Assembly (NCBI GenBank): GCA_963682175.1
Contig: OY821782.1
Span: forward strand, 24,635,741 to 24,699,740
From: Triglochin maritima
Lineage: Eukaryota; Streptophyta; Magnoliopsida; Alismatales; Juncaginaceae
Reading direction: 5' to 3'
DNA length: 64,000 nt
Shown here: one piece after another, positions 1-11,989 of the stretch
Layout of the letters: each line of letters begins with the position of its first letter
Numbering within the stretch: the first letter of the stretch is position 1
The notes under the pieces: generated by a model
Told to the model about the DNA's origin: nothing
The model's database searches: none
The model's input: the letters and a program-made list of their open reading frames with translations, nothing else
Translations under genes and position numbers: made by a program

Positions 1-846
1 TTTGAGAACTGAAACCCTATGATTACTTACCCCCTAGGGAAAACTTGGGTGCATCCTAACGACTAGATAAATCCTAAAGCCATTGTACTAGATATCCTAA
101 TGCATCAAGTTCAAGGCAATTTTGGGACCTTTTTTTTACTTTGCCTCTCAACGGTTTTGCACATACTAAACACACACAAAACCCACAAAAAATTTTCTTT
201 CGCAAACACATGAAGATTTTGAAAGAAATGTGAAAATTTTGAAGCATTAGGCAAGCAAAAGAAGACAAGTCACCCAAGGATCATGGCAATCAAATATATC
301 GATATTAAATGCAACACACTAACATGACCCTATCAATACACACAAAAGAAAACAAAAATCAAAAGAAAAGACGCAACTATGTACACACGTAAAACACCCC
401 TCCAAACCTACTTCATGCATTGTCCTCAATGAATGCGAGCAAGATACTACATGGATTTATGCATGAAAAAGGAGAGATCTCACCAACATGAAGTACAAAG
501 GGAAGTTCAAGGTCATGTTGATGGACACAAGCTTGAATTCCCTCAAAACCTGTGAGATGCTAAAGAAGGGATACAAATACGTGAAAGAAATGTAGCCCAA
601 ATACACAAGGGTTGGAGCCCACAACAATCGATGCTCACTGAAGGAGTCTTTTATTGTACTTTTTTTATTTTTTTATTTTTTTTAACTATGTACAAACATA
701 AGTTCTCATCTTCATTTGTCAAAAGACATCAAATGGGAACCTCAAGAGTCGGTCAATGCACTTGGAAAGGGAACATGACACCACGCGGGGCCAGAATACT
801 CATGTTTGGGCCCCCCTCACAAAGAGCACAAGATGATAGGAGAGGT
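1..846 (-). other. E1 3' internal non-coding region (partial)
   Basis: No convincing coding sequence. The stretch aligns by eye with 24660-25440 in E2 and 49680-50390 in E3: the same order of short conserved blocks, a poly-T tract near 658-682 and the block around 600-650 reading toward the end of the coding region. It is the part between gag(-pro) and the 3' LTR. Confidence 0.75.
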
Positions 847-1983
847 TCATGAATCCGACACACCAAGCGAACAAAAAGTGGGTCTCATACCCAAGGTATC
901 CTCCAAGGAACTCCTAATACCCTCATTGGCAATGTAATTATTTGATGTCCCATCATTTCCAAGGTGATCAGGAACAATAGTGAGAGGCAAACTCTCATCA
1001 GGTCCTATGAGATTAAGGGTACTAGGGAGCTCTTGCTCCACCAAAGGTGAGTCCTTAGGAGGTACAACAATAAGATCATGTGTCTCAAGGGCCACAGGAC
1101 AAAAAGGTAAGGCAAAATCCTGTGCCGACTCATAATGGAACTGGTCCATGCTATTCTCAGTTTGAATCGAATCCTCCAATAAGTGATCGTGAATTGAAAC
1201 CCCAAGTCCCTCAGACTGACTAGGAGTTTGTCTTTGAAAGATTGTGCTTTGAATTTGTGGATGTGGTGGTGGTTCGATATCAAAAGATGAATCCTCATGT
1301 TGACAAGAAAAGTTACTCTCCTCACGTTCATGTAATTACTGCATCATTTGACTCACTTGCAGTGCCATATTTTGTATGGGCTGTTGAGTTGTTTCCATGA
1401 ACGTAAGGAAAGTTTGTTTCAAGGAATCAGGTATGTGGTCAACTATGAGGTCCAAGTCAGAATTTGAGAAATTTTGGGGTTGGGTGTTGATGGGCTGAGA
1501 ATGAGTCCAATGATTTGTAGTGGGGTGTTGGTAGACTTCTGGGTATTCGGGAGGAGGATACTGGGGTGGAAATGATGTATAAGAATTTGAATACGAATAG
1601 TCTCCCCACGAATCCATCCCTCTCGGGTCGTACGCGGATGCGTAATGGTCATAATGAGCATTTTGGGAAAATGTGTGCTCATACTCAGGCTCTGGGGCAA
1701 CATAAGGACATTCCCCGATAACATGACCACTAAACCCACAATAGTCACACGGTACGACTACTGGAGCCACCGGTGCACTCATGTCATCTACCACATGCAT
1801 GAAAGAGGCCAAAGGTTCTTGTAATGTCTCAGTTTGATGACCAACATATGATCTGACGTAACTAGATGGTGGTCTAGCAGTCGGTGCCTCTCTCATATTA
1901 CCCAAATATGAAGAATGCTCAGTCACACAATTAAGATTATCCCAACCATACGGGGTGTTTGTCTGAGGTACCCCAGGATGCAT
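847..1983 (-). pseudogene. E1 reduced gag with zinc knuckle, no protease
   Basis: One reading frame runs from the ATG at 1983 down to 847, broken by a TAA at about 1334-1336. Around residues 79-92 it has a CCHC zinc knuckle (CDYCGFSGHVIGEC), followed by a Tyr/Pro-rich linker. After the stop, the sequence LHEREESNFSCQHED matches HEREKESFPSQPEANP of E2 and HECEKGQLPSQPEVNP of E3. It then joins a C-terminal tail with the unit ALETHDLIVV. Both the Gag core upstream and the protease between linker and tail, present in E2 and E3, are missing. The product could at most bind nucleic acid. The frame also stays open upstream of 1983 for about 25 codons, so the real start is uncertain. Confidence 0.75.
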
Positions 1984-3165
1984 GGGTCGAGAGTACCAGG
2001 GAGAATTGTCCTGGTCCCAAGATATCGATGGTCGCCCATGTAACCATCCATCTCAACAAAAACTCTCGAGTCGACCACTCTCACCACCACGAGGTTAAGC
2101 TCGCAAAAAGTGCTCGACTCGACCCTAAAATGCTAATAGAGAGTGTAAAGGGGAGGAGACTATAACGTAGAAGAAGGTGAGAAGAAGATGACTCAGAGGA
2201 GAAGGGAAGAATCCTAGAGCTAGCGTGGGTAATGAGATCAGGTAGAAGCCTAACTAGCAAGCACGGCTCAAACAATGTAAGGCAATGGGTCCTTAGGCTA
2301 GACGACGCGTAACTTCGAGGTCACTAGCTTTGACACGCCTCACATCCCTACAACAAAGACCACAATGCCCAGCAAGTGATACCAGATCCGGAGATCCAGT
2401 ACCTCCTACTATAGACAAGGTAGGCAACGCCGATCAGGCCATGACGGTCTCAACTAGATTACTCTCCTAGTGCGTCCGAAATCCTAGGGCCAATGTCTAC
2501 TTGCTTTTAGTTAAGGCTTTATTAAGAGTGATTTTTGGGGCCAAGGAAAGGGTGATGAAATCCCCCACCTTATCTTTTATGGTACAACCCCTCATTAGTA
2601 GCGTTTTGATCCTAGATCTAGCAATCAATCGCTCCAATCAAAACACTCAAGTCACTCTTGTCCTGATGCAATTCCTACTAACTAATGCATGGGCATACAA
2701 GATGCATGAATGAGTGTAGGATATGCGTACCTCACGCCAACGCTCAACAACTGAAGATAAAGCTAAAAGAAAAGACGACTATATGCCTAAGTCAAGTTCA
2801 TGATGCGTGACCTAAACAAATAAGAATGTCTAATCTTTTGCTTTGGATTTTAAGGCCAAGTTGATTAATGTGGATTGGTTTAATTATCTGGGAGCAAACT
2901 AGAAGCCACAACATGCAAAAAAGTGCTCCCGGATAACTAAAGTGAAAGCATCAACTACCAGAAGAAAATTGAGAGCAAAGCACACTCACCAGGCCGCCAA
3001 TTGGCGGTCCAAGACCGCTGAGTGGCGGTCCTTGTTGAAGTTCTTGTGCTCCAACTCGTCTAGTAGCCTCCCCGTGATCTCTAGGATCCCTGAAACAAAC
3101 AAAAACTAAAAATAAAAAAATTAAAACCACTTGAGTCGTCCAAACCAAAGTCTGGACAGATCACC
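1984..3165 (-). other. E1 5' leader between PBS and gag
   Basis: No gene recognised. It is conserved with 28494-29560 (E2) and 53530-54567 (E3), including the stretch near 2391-2500 with the CTACTAT/GACAAGGTAGGCAACGCC block. It contains the palindromic repeats near the PBS that are listed separately. A single GTCGACC occurs at about 2070. Confidence 0.7.
2992..3031. repeat. Paired GGCGGTC palindromes near the PBS of E1
   Basis: Two imperfect palindromes lie side by side: GGCCGCCAATTGGCGGTC and GACCGCTGAGTGGCGGTC. Equivalent pairs occur at the same place in E2 (29389-29428), with one in E3 (54417-54434), and again inside the LTRs (for example 23405-23442). Their position between PBS and gag is where retroviral dimer-initiation palindromes lie, but that role is only an inference here. 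Confidence 0.7.
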
Positions 3166-3183
3166 TCCCCGGCAACGACGCCA
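3166..3183 (-). other. E1 primer-binding site (tRNA-Asp)
   Basis: The plus strand reads TCCCCGGCAACGACGCCA, the 3' end of plant tRNA-Asp including CCA with one mismatch (ACGACG for ACGGCG). On the minus strand this is the PBS, a few bases inside the 5' LTR. Confidence 0.85.
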
Positions 3184-3189
3184 AAAACT

Positions 3190-4305
3190 TGATTGATAGT
3201 TTTATATTAAACTGCAAGTGCACGACCGCGTTGAAGCGTTGGAATATACGGGTCGATCCACAGGGAGGTGTGTTGACTTTTGGTTTATTTGAAGGCGAGT
3301 GGTAAATAAAGGAGAGAAAGATTGATTACACTAAACTACACTAATCTAAACTAGGAAACTAGAAAGCAAGAAATGAAATGACAAAACAAACTAAACTAAG
3401 AAACTAATGAAAGGAGATAAAACTCAGGAATTGAAACCCCCTAAGGGGTGGAGTGTGTGTGTGCACATGAAATAAGTGTGGTGAATGCATACAATAAGCT
3501 CAAGTGTGGTTAGTGTTTGTTCATGCATAAGAAGTACCTCATGGCAAGACCTATCATTTACAACACTAACCTAGGTGATTAACATGAGCAATGCAAGGTT
3601 GTTATTAAGAACATAACGGGCATGGAGTGTACCTAACTATGGCAGAAACCATCAAGTAAAGTTCTTATTAATTCAAGCAAGCATACTAATATCTCTCACA
3701 AACAATAATATCTAGCATTCATACAACCTACATAACATGTACATACATCTACTGCACCCCCAAAGGGGATGAAATTACTCACTAATCATTACACTACCTA
3801 CATTAACAAAATGAGACATTATACTGAAAGGAAATTTAACTATGCAAGTAAAGAACATTAAAGACGCTAATTGAAAGAAACATAAACTAAAGAAAGATGC
3901 ACAAATTAAAAGACTAGATTAAAAGAAACTAGAACAATTATTTTATTAACAATGACTCACAGTGAAGGTATCATTCTTCTCCACCTTGAGTTTTGCTTCA
4001 ATGCTTACTCCTTAGTAGAGAGAATGCCACCAAGCAATAGGGTGGTTTACAATAGAAGGTGAAGAGTTCTATTTATAGCCAAAGAAAAAGGCAATCCGGG
4101 ACAATCCCCCGATGTGGGACTAAACAAATACCAGAAATGGACTAAATACACACTAATACGCGACCCACCAAAATCTTAGCGGATTTGGGCCAAAACAAAC
4201 CGCCAATTAGCAGTATTGGACCACCAATTGGCGGTCTATATGGTCTGGGTCATGCTGGATGTATTTGTTGGTCTTTGATGCATCTACTTCACTTGTTGGA
4301 GCTCC
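3190..4305 (-). repeat. E1 5' LTR, inner part
   Basis: Homologous to the LTRs of E2 and E3. It begins TGATTGATAG on the plus strand. The LTR continues after C1 at 14047-14324, giving about 1.39 kb in total. Bases 4301-4305 (GCTCC) are the C1 target site. Confidence 0.85.
4069..4078 (-). promoter_or_regulatory. TATA box in E1 5' LTR
   Basis: The minus strand reads CTATAAATAG. The same box is at the same LTR position in E2 (30462-30471) and in E3 (48314-48323 and 55622-55631). Confidence 0.6.
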
Positions 4306-6355
4306 TGATGGGAATGTGCTCTAAAAGTTTTACTTTTAAATGTCAATTATTATGAATTGAATGAGAAATCATTTTGTTCCTTGTTTATGTTATTCGTCTT
4401 TTAGAAGTGTTAAGGAATAGGCTCTTGGTCCTTAACCGTAGAGCTCTAAAAGATATTGGTTTACATAAAACAAAAGATATTCACAATCATGGTAATTAAC
4501 ATGACACATTAATTACCGAGTTAAGATTGTCGTGTTGGTCATAGATCATTATAGCTCTACAAGTGAGTGACAACACGGGTACACAAAAGAGGAAAATATT
4601 ACTTTTGTATACTGAATAGACCTAATAAGTAAAACATTATAGAATTGTGTTTTCTGTGTCATTAATGTTTTAATGTGTCTTTGGTCCTTTGATATGAGAC
4701 TTATATCTGATCACTTAAGGAGTGCTTAATTAGACTAGTGTCTTAAGCTATCAATGAGTGTAGTGCAAAGGCATTAGTTGGTTAAGTATGACTTTTGTTG
4801 GAGAAAATAGTTAGTCAAAAGATTATCATTGCCCCTCTTAATTGAGTGATGATATTAGTGGGCCCCTTGATAAAGCAAAGTTATAATGTGCACAATGTGA
4901 TTTGAGTTAAGTCACATATTTGTAACTAGTTTAAAGAGATTAAGAAATTAATACTAATACAAAGATGACACAATACTACTTTGTGTGTATTCTTAATATC
5001 ATGAGGCAAGGGATGGACACAAGTGGTGTACTCCATCACTAGATGGATCAGGTTTTGGTTCGAGTGGAATTAAGACATCTAACTAATTGGGAGCTATAAT
5101 GTGTAGCTGGATACCGCTTATAGCTTGTGGTATTAAGCTCTTAATATCACTGCCAACATAGTTTAGATCCTCCCATAGGTCACACCACAAAACTGGGAGA
5201 CAAGAAATGAGGATTTTGAGTTCATAAGATGTGTCGGGTTTCATGTAGAAAATATGACACATGGGGTGAACAAGCAAAATCAAAATTATATTATGATTAA
5301 TAACATAATTAGAATCTAAATTAAATTCATATGTGTTGTAAATATTATGGGGTGTAATGATTTATCGTTACATAGGATAATATGTTACATAAGTTGTGAA
5401 TTTACTACTAATCCCGAAATGTCAAATTTTGTAGGGGTAAAACCAAAATTTTACCAATCAGCAGAATAGTGCTCAACGGTCGACCGAACAACAGTAAACG
5501 GTCGACCGGTTGGTGCACGGTCGACCGGACATGTATCGACCGATAACAGGGAATTTTCATCTGTTCGGAACGGTCGACCGAATCTATCGGTCAGTCGACC
5601 GAACATTGCGATGAAATATTTTATTGTTGCGAACGGTTGACCGAATGTCGAACGGTCGACCGAAACTTGGTTCGAACAGTCGACCGAACCTCCAAACGGT
5701 CGACCGGTCTAGACGGTCTTCTGCAGAATAAATTTTAGAATTAATTAGATCATGCATGGAATTGGTCCATAACTGATTTAATTCGTGGCTAAGATTATTT
5801 GTTAGCAAATAATGGATGGTTAGATGGAAGTTTACATGAAATCATGGGCAAGAGGTCGCACATGAATAGGTAACTTGGAGATAACTTAGAAATACAAGTT
5901 TATCTCATTACCTCAAAAAATTAATTCATTATCTTCTTGTGCAAACTTCTCTATCCATAATTCTCCATGAAATTCCATTAATTCTTGAGTTTAGTTTTAG
6001 TTTTCAGAGATCTTCTTCTCAAGGGAACTAAAGAGGGGTTAGTAATTAGATTCTAAACCCTATTGGAGATTGAGAGGCTAGCTCTTCTCTTTCCAATCTT
6101 GTTTAGAGTTTGGTGAATTCTCGGAGGCATCCGGCGCAGCGACAAGCATCCTCAACATCTCCGGATCTTCAAGAAGTTTTAGAGAACTTCTAGGTATGAA
6201 TTTCGGAGCCCCATGTTTGTTTTAATAAAGTTTTAAAACTAGTTATTGAAACAAACTGATGCATGCATGAAACAAATCAAAGAAAATTTGTAATTGATCC
6301 TTATTGTACATAACAATTTCGAAAATATATGTACAATTAAACTAGAAATCCTACA
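4306..6355 (+). repeat. C1 5' LTR
   Basis: It starts TGATGGGAATGTG and ends CCTACA. It carries the CGGTCGACCG array at 5474-5715 and a damaged TATA region (TAGAAATAC at 5887-5895, where the 3' LTR has TATAAATAC). A donor-like TAG/GTATGA is at 6191-6199. It matches the 3' LTR throughout, with scattered point differences. Confidence 0.93.
5474..5715. repeat. CGGTCGACCG palindrome array, C1 5' LTR
   Basis: About ten copies of CGGTCGACCG or one-to-two-base variants in 240 bp, spaced irregularly at about 15-40 bp. The array ends about 170 bp before the TATA position. Confidence 0.95.
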
Positions 6356-6370
6356 GAGGTATCAGAGCTG
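6356..6370 (+). other. C1 primer-binding site (initiator tRNA-Met type)
   Basis: GAGGTATCAGAGCTG directly follows the LTR end CTACA. The usual plant site is TGGTATCAGAGC, so the first base is changed. Confidence 0.8.
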
Positions 6371-7853
6371 AGGCTTCAATTTTCTAATGATTTGAAGTTA
6401 TAAACAAATTTAGTTTACCATCTAGGGTTCGAACAATTCGATTTTCCGGTTTTTCGGTCTTTAAATGTTTTGTTGGAATAATTCTTTGTAATAATTTGTT
6501 TTGAATGTTTTAAGTGGTTTAAAACATGCCATGTAATTATTAGAATTATGATATAGACATAATTCTAACTTGCAATAATTTCGTTTTAAGTATAAACGAT
6601 TATTTTGCAAGAGAATCAACAAAACCGAAAAACTGCGGTTCATCTTTCCTTTTAGGAAATTGGATGGACAACGGTTCAAAATTGTTTTTTTTTGAACTTG
6701 TGGATGGATGAAAAACCTTTTTATGGATTTCAAAATGTTTTTCAAAGAATTGTTTGGGATTCTAGATGCTTGATAAACTAGGTTGTATAGTTTATAGCAA
6801 TATTGTGTGCATGGATGCTCGAGTTGTCTTTGCAGGAATTGTGAGTTTATATGTTCCAAATCAGCGCCTATGAATGTTTTTAATTATTATCATACATGGG
6901 CTTATGTATGTAAAAGCTATATTCTCTATTTCTATCTTTAGAATTGCATTTGCATATGAGAGGTTTTACATAGGACTTGCACTAGTCGATTTTTTATCGA
7001 ATGTGAGGAGCATGTTTATTTTCTGTAAAATCTACATCTCTGGTGCAAGAGGAAGTCGCCGTTGTAGCGCATCGATCGAGGATCGTGGATCAAGGATCAA
7101 AGGAAACATATAAACTCACACGATGTGGATTGTGTGAATGGTTTAATTTCTGTTTTTATCTTGCTATGCATGTGATGAATGTGTTGAATGTTAGGATGTG
7201 TATGAATGATAATATGCATGATAACCTAAAATTCTGAATCACATGTTAATATATGAAATTGTCCAACAAAATTAAGAGTAATTTTCCTTCTTATTTCATC
7301 CACTAGCAGCCATTGATCGAGGGATACTCTGCTCGCCCTTAGCGGGAGATAGCTCCCTCCATCTTTGGGACTAGTGGGAGATATAATGGTTGTCTATTGT
7401 TGTGCCACGATTAAACATATGAGGTGCGTTTCACCCTAGTGAAACCCAAGTATGTTTAGTTGTGAATACAATGGAAAAACGTATCTCGTATCAAATGAAA
7501 ATAAGTTTTCTTAACATTACCTAGAGTTCTCGCTCGGTTTTGGGAAAACGTTTTTCTTACGAGGATAGGTCGCATTCCCTCATAATTAAAACGACAAGAA
7601 TCACAAAAGTTTGAAGATGCTAATGTTGCTAAAATTCAAAAAGGTTGTGATTAGAAAGAGATTTCTTACCTTGATACTGTGATGTATTCGATAACCCTTA
7701 GCTAGTCTATATTGCAATAAATGGGATCTTGGATTGCTGCATTTATGGGCAAAAATTTTATTTGCAGTATTTACATTTGTATTCGATATATATGTATGTG
7801 TTTTAAAACATAAAATTGGCATTAAAATCCTGTATGATTTATTTTGTAGAAAA
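6371..7853 (+). other. C1 untranslated leader
   Basis: A 1.5 kb stretch between PBS and gag with no coding similarity that I recognise. It ends in a polypyrimidine-like TTTATTTTGTAG at 7838-7849, four bases before the gag ATG. This would suit a 3' splice site pairing with the GTATGA at 6194 in the LTR. Confidence 0.6.
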
Positions 7854-8768
7854 ATGTCGAACATCCAACCTATCGTACGATCCATGATAGAGAAACACCC
7901 TTTAGCAAATGATGGCTCAAACTTCATTAGTTGGCAACTCAAACTCGACATCGTGTTAAAGTTTGAGAAACTGTCTCACATTTTGGAAGGTCCAATCCCA
8001 AAATGGAATGAGAGATTAACTGATGAAGAGAAAGAGGCTAAAGCCAAGTAGGAAGACCAAGAGAACCAAGTTCACGGTCTTATGCTAGCATCCATGGGTG
8101 ACTCGCTTCAAGCGAAATACTTGGATTCGAAACCCAAGAAGACCATGGAGGCTTTATCTAAGATGTTCATGGATAGTGCCCGAAAAGAGCGCTATAAGAC
8201 CACCATCGCACTCAGAAGGTGCCATATAGCGGAGGGAACATCGGTATCCATGCATTTTCTCACGATGCAAGGGTACCTTGAGAAGTTGGCAAAGCTCTCT
8301 TCACCAATGCCTGAGGACATTGTTGAAGATATGATTCTTGGATCTCTAGCCCCGTCCTGTAAGGACATTGTGATGCACTATTACATGCGTGAAAAAGGGG
8401 TGAGTCTTGAGGAGCTGCACAACGCTCTCAAAATTGCTGAAGTTGACATGGGCAAGGGTAGGGACAAGCAAGTCCTTGCCGTCTATGGGAGGAGCCAAAA
8501 GATTGGTAAAGGAAAGGGCAAATCTACCAAAAGTGGTTCAATCAAGAGCAAGGGAGTAGGAGGTACTCGTGCGAGTGCCTCAAGGGGGAAATCTCAGAAA
8601 TCTCCAACTTCTAATACGGAGTGCTTTCACTGCGGTGAAAAAGGACACATCCGGCCAAATTGCCCCAAGTACAAGGAAGACCTTGACAACGGAGTGATTG
8701 AACGCCAGTGCCCCAAAAAGGCCAAAGGTATATTTGTTATTGAAATAAATTTAGCCACCTCTGTCTAG
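7854..8768 (+). pseudogene. C1 gag
   Basis: The ATG at 7854 opens a frame starting MSNIQPIVRSMIEKHP. It continues through a copia Gag core (the UBN2-like region with WQLKLDIVLKFEKLSHILEG) and a basic linker to a CCHC zinc knuckle at about 8622-8663 (CFHCGEKGHIRPNC). TAG codons interrupt it at 8049-8051 and 8766-8768. In an active element this protein forms the cytoplasmic virus-like particle. The same frame runs into the protease. Confidence 0.9.
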
Positions 8769-9857
8769 GATTGGGTAATTGATACCGGATCTTGTGCTCA
8801 CATAGTTTCTAATGTGCAGCTACTCACGGAGAGGAAGGAACTCGTAAGGAACGAGGTAGAATTGAAGGGCGGAAATGATGCGAGCGTTTCTGCGGTTGCC
8901 CAAGGTTCTGTGGTGCTTCAATTATGTAGTGGTTTAAATTTATTTCTAAAGAATGTTTATTATGTGCCTTCGATTAGCAAGAACATTATTTCTGTATCGT
9001 GTTTAGATATGGATAATTTTAATATAAATGTTTCAAATTCTTGTTTTCTATATCGAAGAATGGTGTTTTCTATGCAAATACATTCATAAGGAATGGTCTC
9101 TATTTGCTTGAATTGAATAATAAACAAATCTTTAATATCAATAACAAAAGACTTAAGACCACTCACAAGAATGATACTCTCTTGTGGCACTATCGTCTTG
9201 GTCACATAAATGAAAAGCGCATCAAGAAATTGTAAGAAGTTAACCTTCTTGGTCAATTTTAAATCATTGGAGACGTGCCAACCATGTTTAATGGGAAAAA
9301 TGACCAAAAAGCCTTTCAAGAAGAAAGGTCCAAGGGCGAGTGGCTTGTTGGATTTGATACATTCCGATGTATGTGGTCCAATGAGTACTAGTGCACGAGA
9401 TGGTTTCAGGTACTTCATTACGTTCACGGATGATTATAGTCGTTATGGCTATGTTTATCTAATGAGAAACAAAAGTGAATCCTCTGACAAGTTCAAAGAA
9501 TTCAAGAATGAAGTAGAGAACCAACTTGACAAGAAAATCAAGTCTCTACGAACGGATCGTGCAGGTGAGTACTTAAGTGCCGAATTTGACTCATACCTAA
9601 AGGAGTTTGGTAGTGTACCTCAACTCACCCCTCTCGGTACACCTCAGTGGAATGGGGTATCCGAAAGGAGGAATAGGACATTGCTCGACATGGTTCGGTT
9701 AATGATGAGTCATGCGGAATTACCTCTTTACTTTTGGAGTTATGCACTACAAACTGCGGCTTACACACTAAATAATGTTCCATCCAAATCCGTGGAGAAA
9801 ACTCCTTATGAGCTATGGAGTGGTAAAACACCTAAGCTCAATTTTCTCAAGATTTAG
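8769..9857 (+). pseudogene. C1 protease and integrase region
   Basis: The protease begins WVIDTGSCAH, with the active-site DTG at about 8778-8786. A frameshift follows near 9045. The integrase zinc-binding part is LWHYRLGH (near 9184) and CQPC (near 9281), interrupted by TAA at 9233-9235 and a frameshift before KSLETC. The catalytic core keeps D at 9366 (HSDVCGP), D at 9555 (RTDRAGEY) and E at 9663 (GVSERRN), with DD35E spacing. A TAG ends the block at 9855-9857. Core chemistry residues survive, but the frame does not. Confidence 0.9.
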
Positions 9858-11842
9858 GGTTGTGAGGCTTACGTCAAGAAATTGATGTCGACCAAACTTC
9901 AACCAAAAGCGGATAAGTGCTTCTTTATTGGTTATCCTCGTGAGACAAGAGGATACTACTTTTGGCATATCACCTCCAATCGAGTGATTGTAGAGAGGGA
10001 TGCCACATTTCTGGAAATGGAATTTCTGGAAAGAGTAAAAAGTGGTGGGAGTAGGGTTGTGCTTGAGGAAACTCAAGATACTCTACAAGATCATGACATG
10101 AATGATGACATTCAAAATCATGAATGCCCAACCGAGATTCCTTTGGTTAGTGGGACCGTGAGTGAGACACCCTCGCAAGAAATTGTGATAGAATCTCAAA
10201 CATCCCCACCTAGTGTACGTTCAAGAGTTGAACGTGAACCCACTCCGCAAGAAATTGTGGAAGAAGTTCGAGAGACACGAGAAGAACCAAAAGAACTAAG
10301 AAGGTCAACGAGGGAAAGGAAGAAACCCGACTTGTATCTGGGACTTCATGAAATCATGGTACTTGATACCAATGATCCCTTGACCTTCCAAGAAGCAATG
10401 GAAAGGGAAGACTCCAAACTATGGTTCAAGGTCATGGAATCCGAAATAGAATCCATGTATGATAATCAAGTGTGGAACTTGGTTGACCTTCCTCAAGGGA
10501 AAAAGGCCATTCAAAATAAATGGGTTTTCAAGAGGAAGATGGACATGGATGGGAACTTGACAATCTACAAAGCGAGGCTTGCAGCGAAGGGTTTCACTCA
10601 AGTTCAAGGAATTGACTATGATGAAACTTTTTCACCAGTTGCCATGTTCAAGTCTATTCGCATAATGCTCGTTATTGCCGCATTTCATGATTATGAGATA
10701 TAGCAAATGGATGTCAAAACGGCGTTCCTTAATGGGAACTTGGAGGAGGATGTGTACATGGTACAACCTCAAGGTTTTGAAGATCCAAAGAATAGCGAGA
10801 AGGTATGCAAGCTTCAAAGATCCATTTATGGATTGAAGCAAGCATCAAGGAGTTGGAAGAACCTTGTATATACAAGAAGGTTAGTGGGAGCCATGTAGTA
10901 TTCCTAATCTTATATGTCGATGCCATATTGCTTATGGGCAATCATATTCCTTTGCTTGAGCAAACGAGAAGTTCATTGAAATCTGCATTTTCGATGAAAG
11001 ATATGGGTGACGCTCAATACATCTTGGGAATCAAGATATATCGAGATAGATCTCGTAGACTCATTGGCCTAAGTCAACGTACATACATTGACAAGGTCTT
11101 GGAAAGGTTCAAGATGAACAACTCCAAAAAGGGCAGTGTGCCAATGAGTATGGGTGTGCAACTCAAGAAGTCTCAACGTGCACAATCACGTAAGGACTTA
11201 GAGTACATGAAGGATGTCCCTTATGCTTCGGTAATTGGGTTGATCATGTACGTAATGACTTGCACAAGACCCGATGTCTCGTATGCTCTAAGCGTGACAA
11301 GTCATCACCAATCCAACGCAGGTCCTGAGCATTGGACTGCGGTCAAGAATATCCTGAAGTACCTTAACCGGACTAAGGATAAGATTCTTGTTTATGGAGG
11401 ACAAAGGGAGTTGATAGCCGAGGGTTACTCGGATGCGAGTTTCATGAGTGATCCAGACGATAGAAGGTCGCAATCAGGATACGTCTTCCTTCTGAATGGT
11501 GGAGCTGTGAGTTGGCGTAGTTGGAAGAAAAGCACTACGGCCGACTCAACCACTGCTTCCGAAGTAATGGTTGTCGCTGAAGCGAGCAAGGAAAGAGTGT
11601 GGATTAAGAAGTTCCTTGAAGAGCTTGGAGTAGTTCCCTCGTGCGAGGGACCCATAGAGCTATTTTACGATAATAGTGCATCTATCTCGCAAATCAAGGA
11701 TCATAAATGACACCACAAAGGGAAGTACATGGATCGTAAGTACTTTGTCACACGTGACTTCATCGACGAGGGAAAAATAAATCTGTTATGGGTGGACACA
11801 AACAGCAACACAGCTGATCCATTCACCAAACCCTTATCCTAA
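9858..11842 (+). pseudogene. C1 reverse transcriptase and RNase H
   Basis: The frame of the integrase continues (GCEAYVKKLMSTKLQPKADK) into the copia RT ([46 protein letters not shown]). It stops with TAG at 10701-10703. A short deletion with frameshift lies near 10855-10870, after RSW. The catalytic YVDD reads YVDA at 10913-10924, losing the second metal-binding Asp. RNase H follows (GYSDASFMSD, TASEVMVVAEASKE, DNSASISQIKDHK), with a TGA at 11708-11710, and finishes at DPFTKPLS with TAA at 11840-11842. Confidence 0.9.
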
Positions 11843-11978
11843 GCCAAGAGCGAAATGCATTTCGAGTCCATGAGTCTGAGGAACCATGTGGATTGGCTTG
11901 ATGAGTGATTAGAGAGGGTTACCTTAGTTATTATTGTTTTATACATTGAGAATGTATGTGAAAGAAAACTTTGATAAC

Positions 11979-11989
11979 AAGTGAGAGAT
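11979..11989 (+). other. C1 polypurine tract
   Basis: CAAGTGAGAGAT directly before the 3' LTR. It is a degraded form of the AAGTGGGAGAT usual in copia elements. Confidence 0.7.

Noticed and set aside
5474..5715. Regularly repeated palindromes could be read as a CRISPR array
   Set aside because: Spacing is irregular, repeats are only about 10 bp, there are no cas genes and the DNA is plant nuclear.
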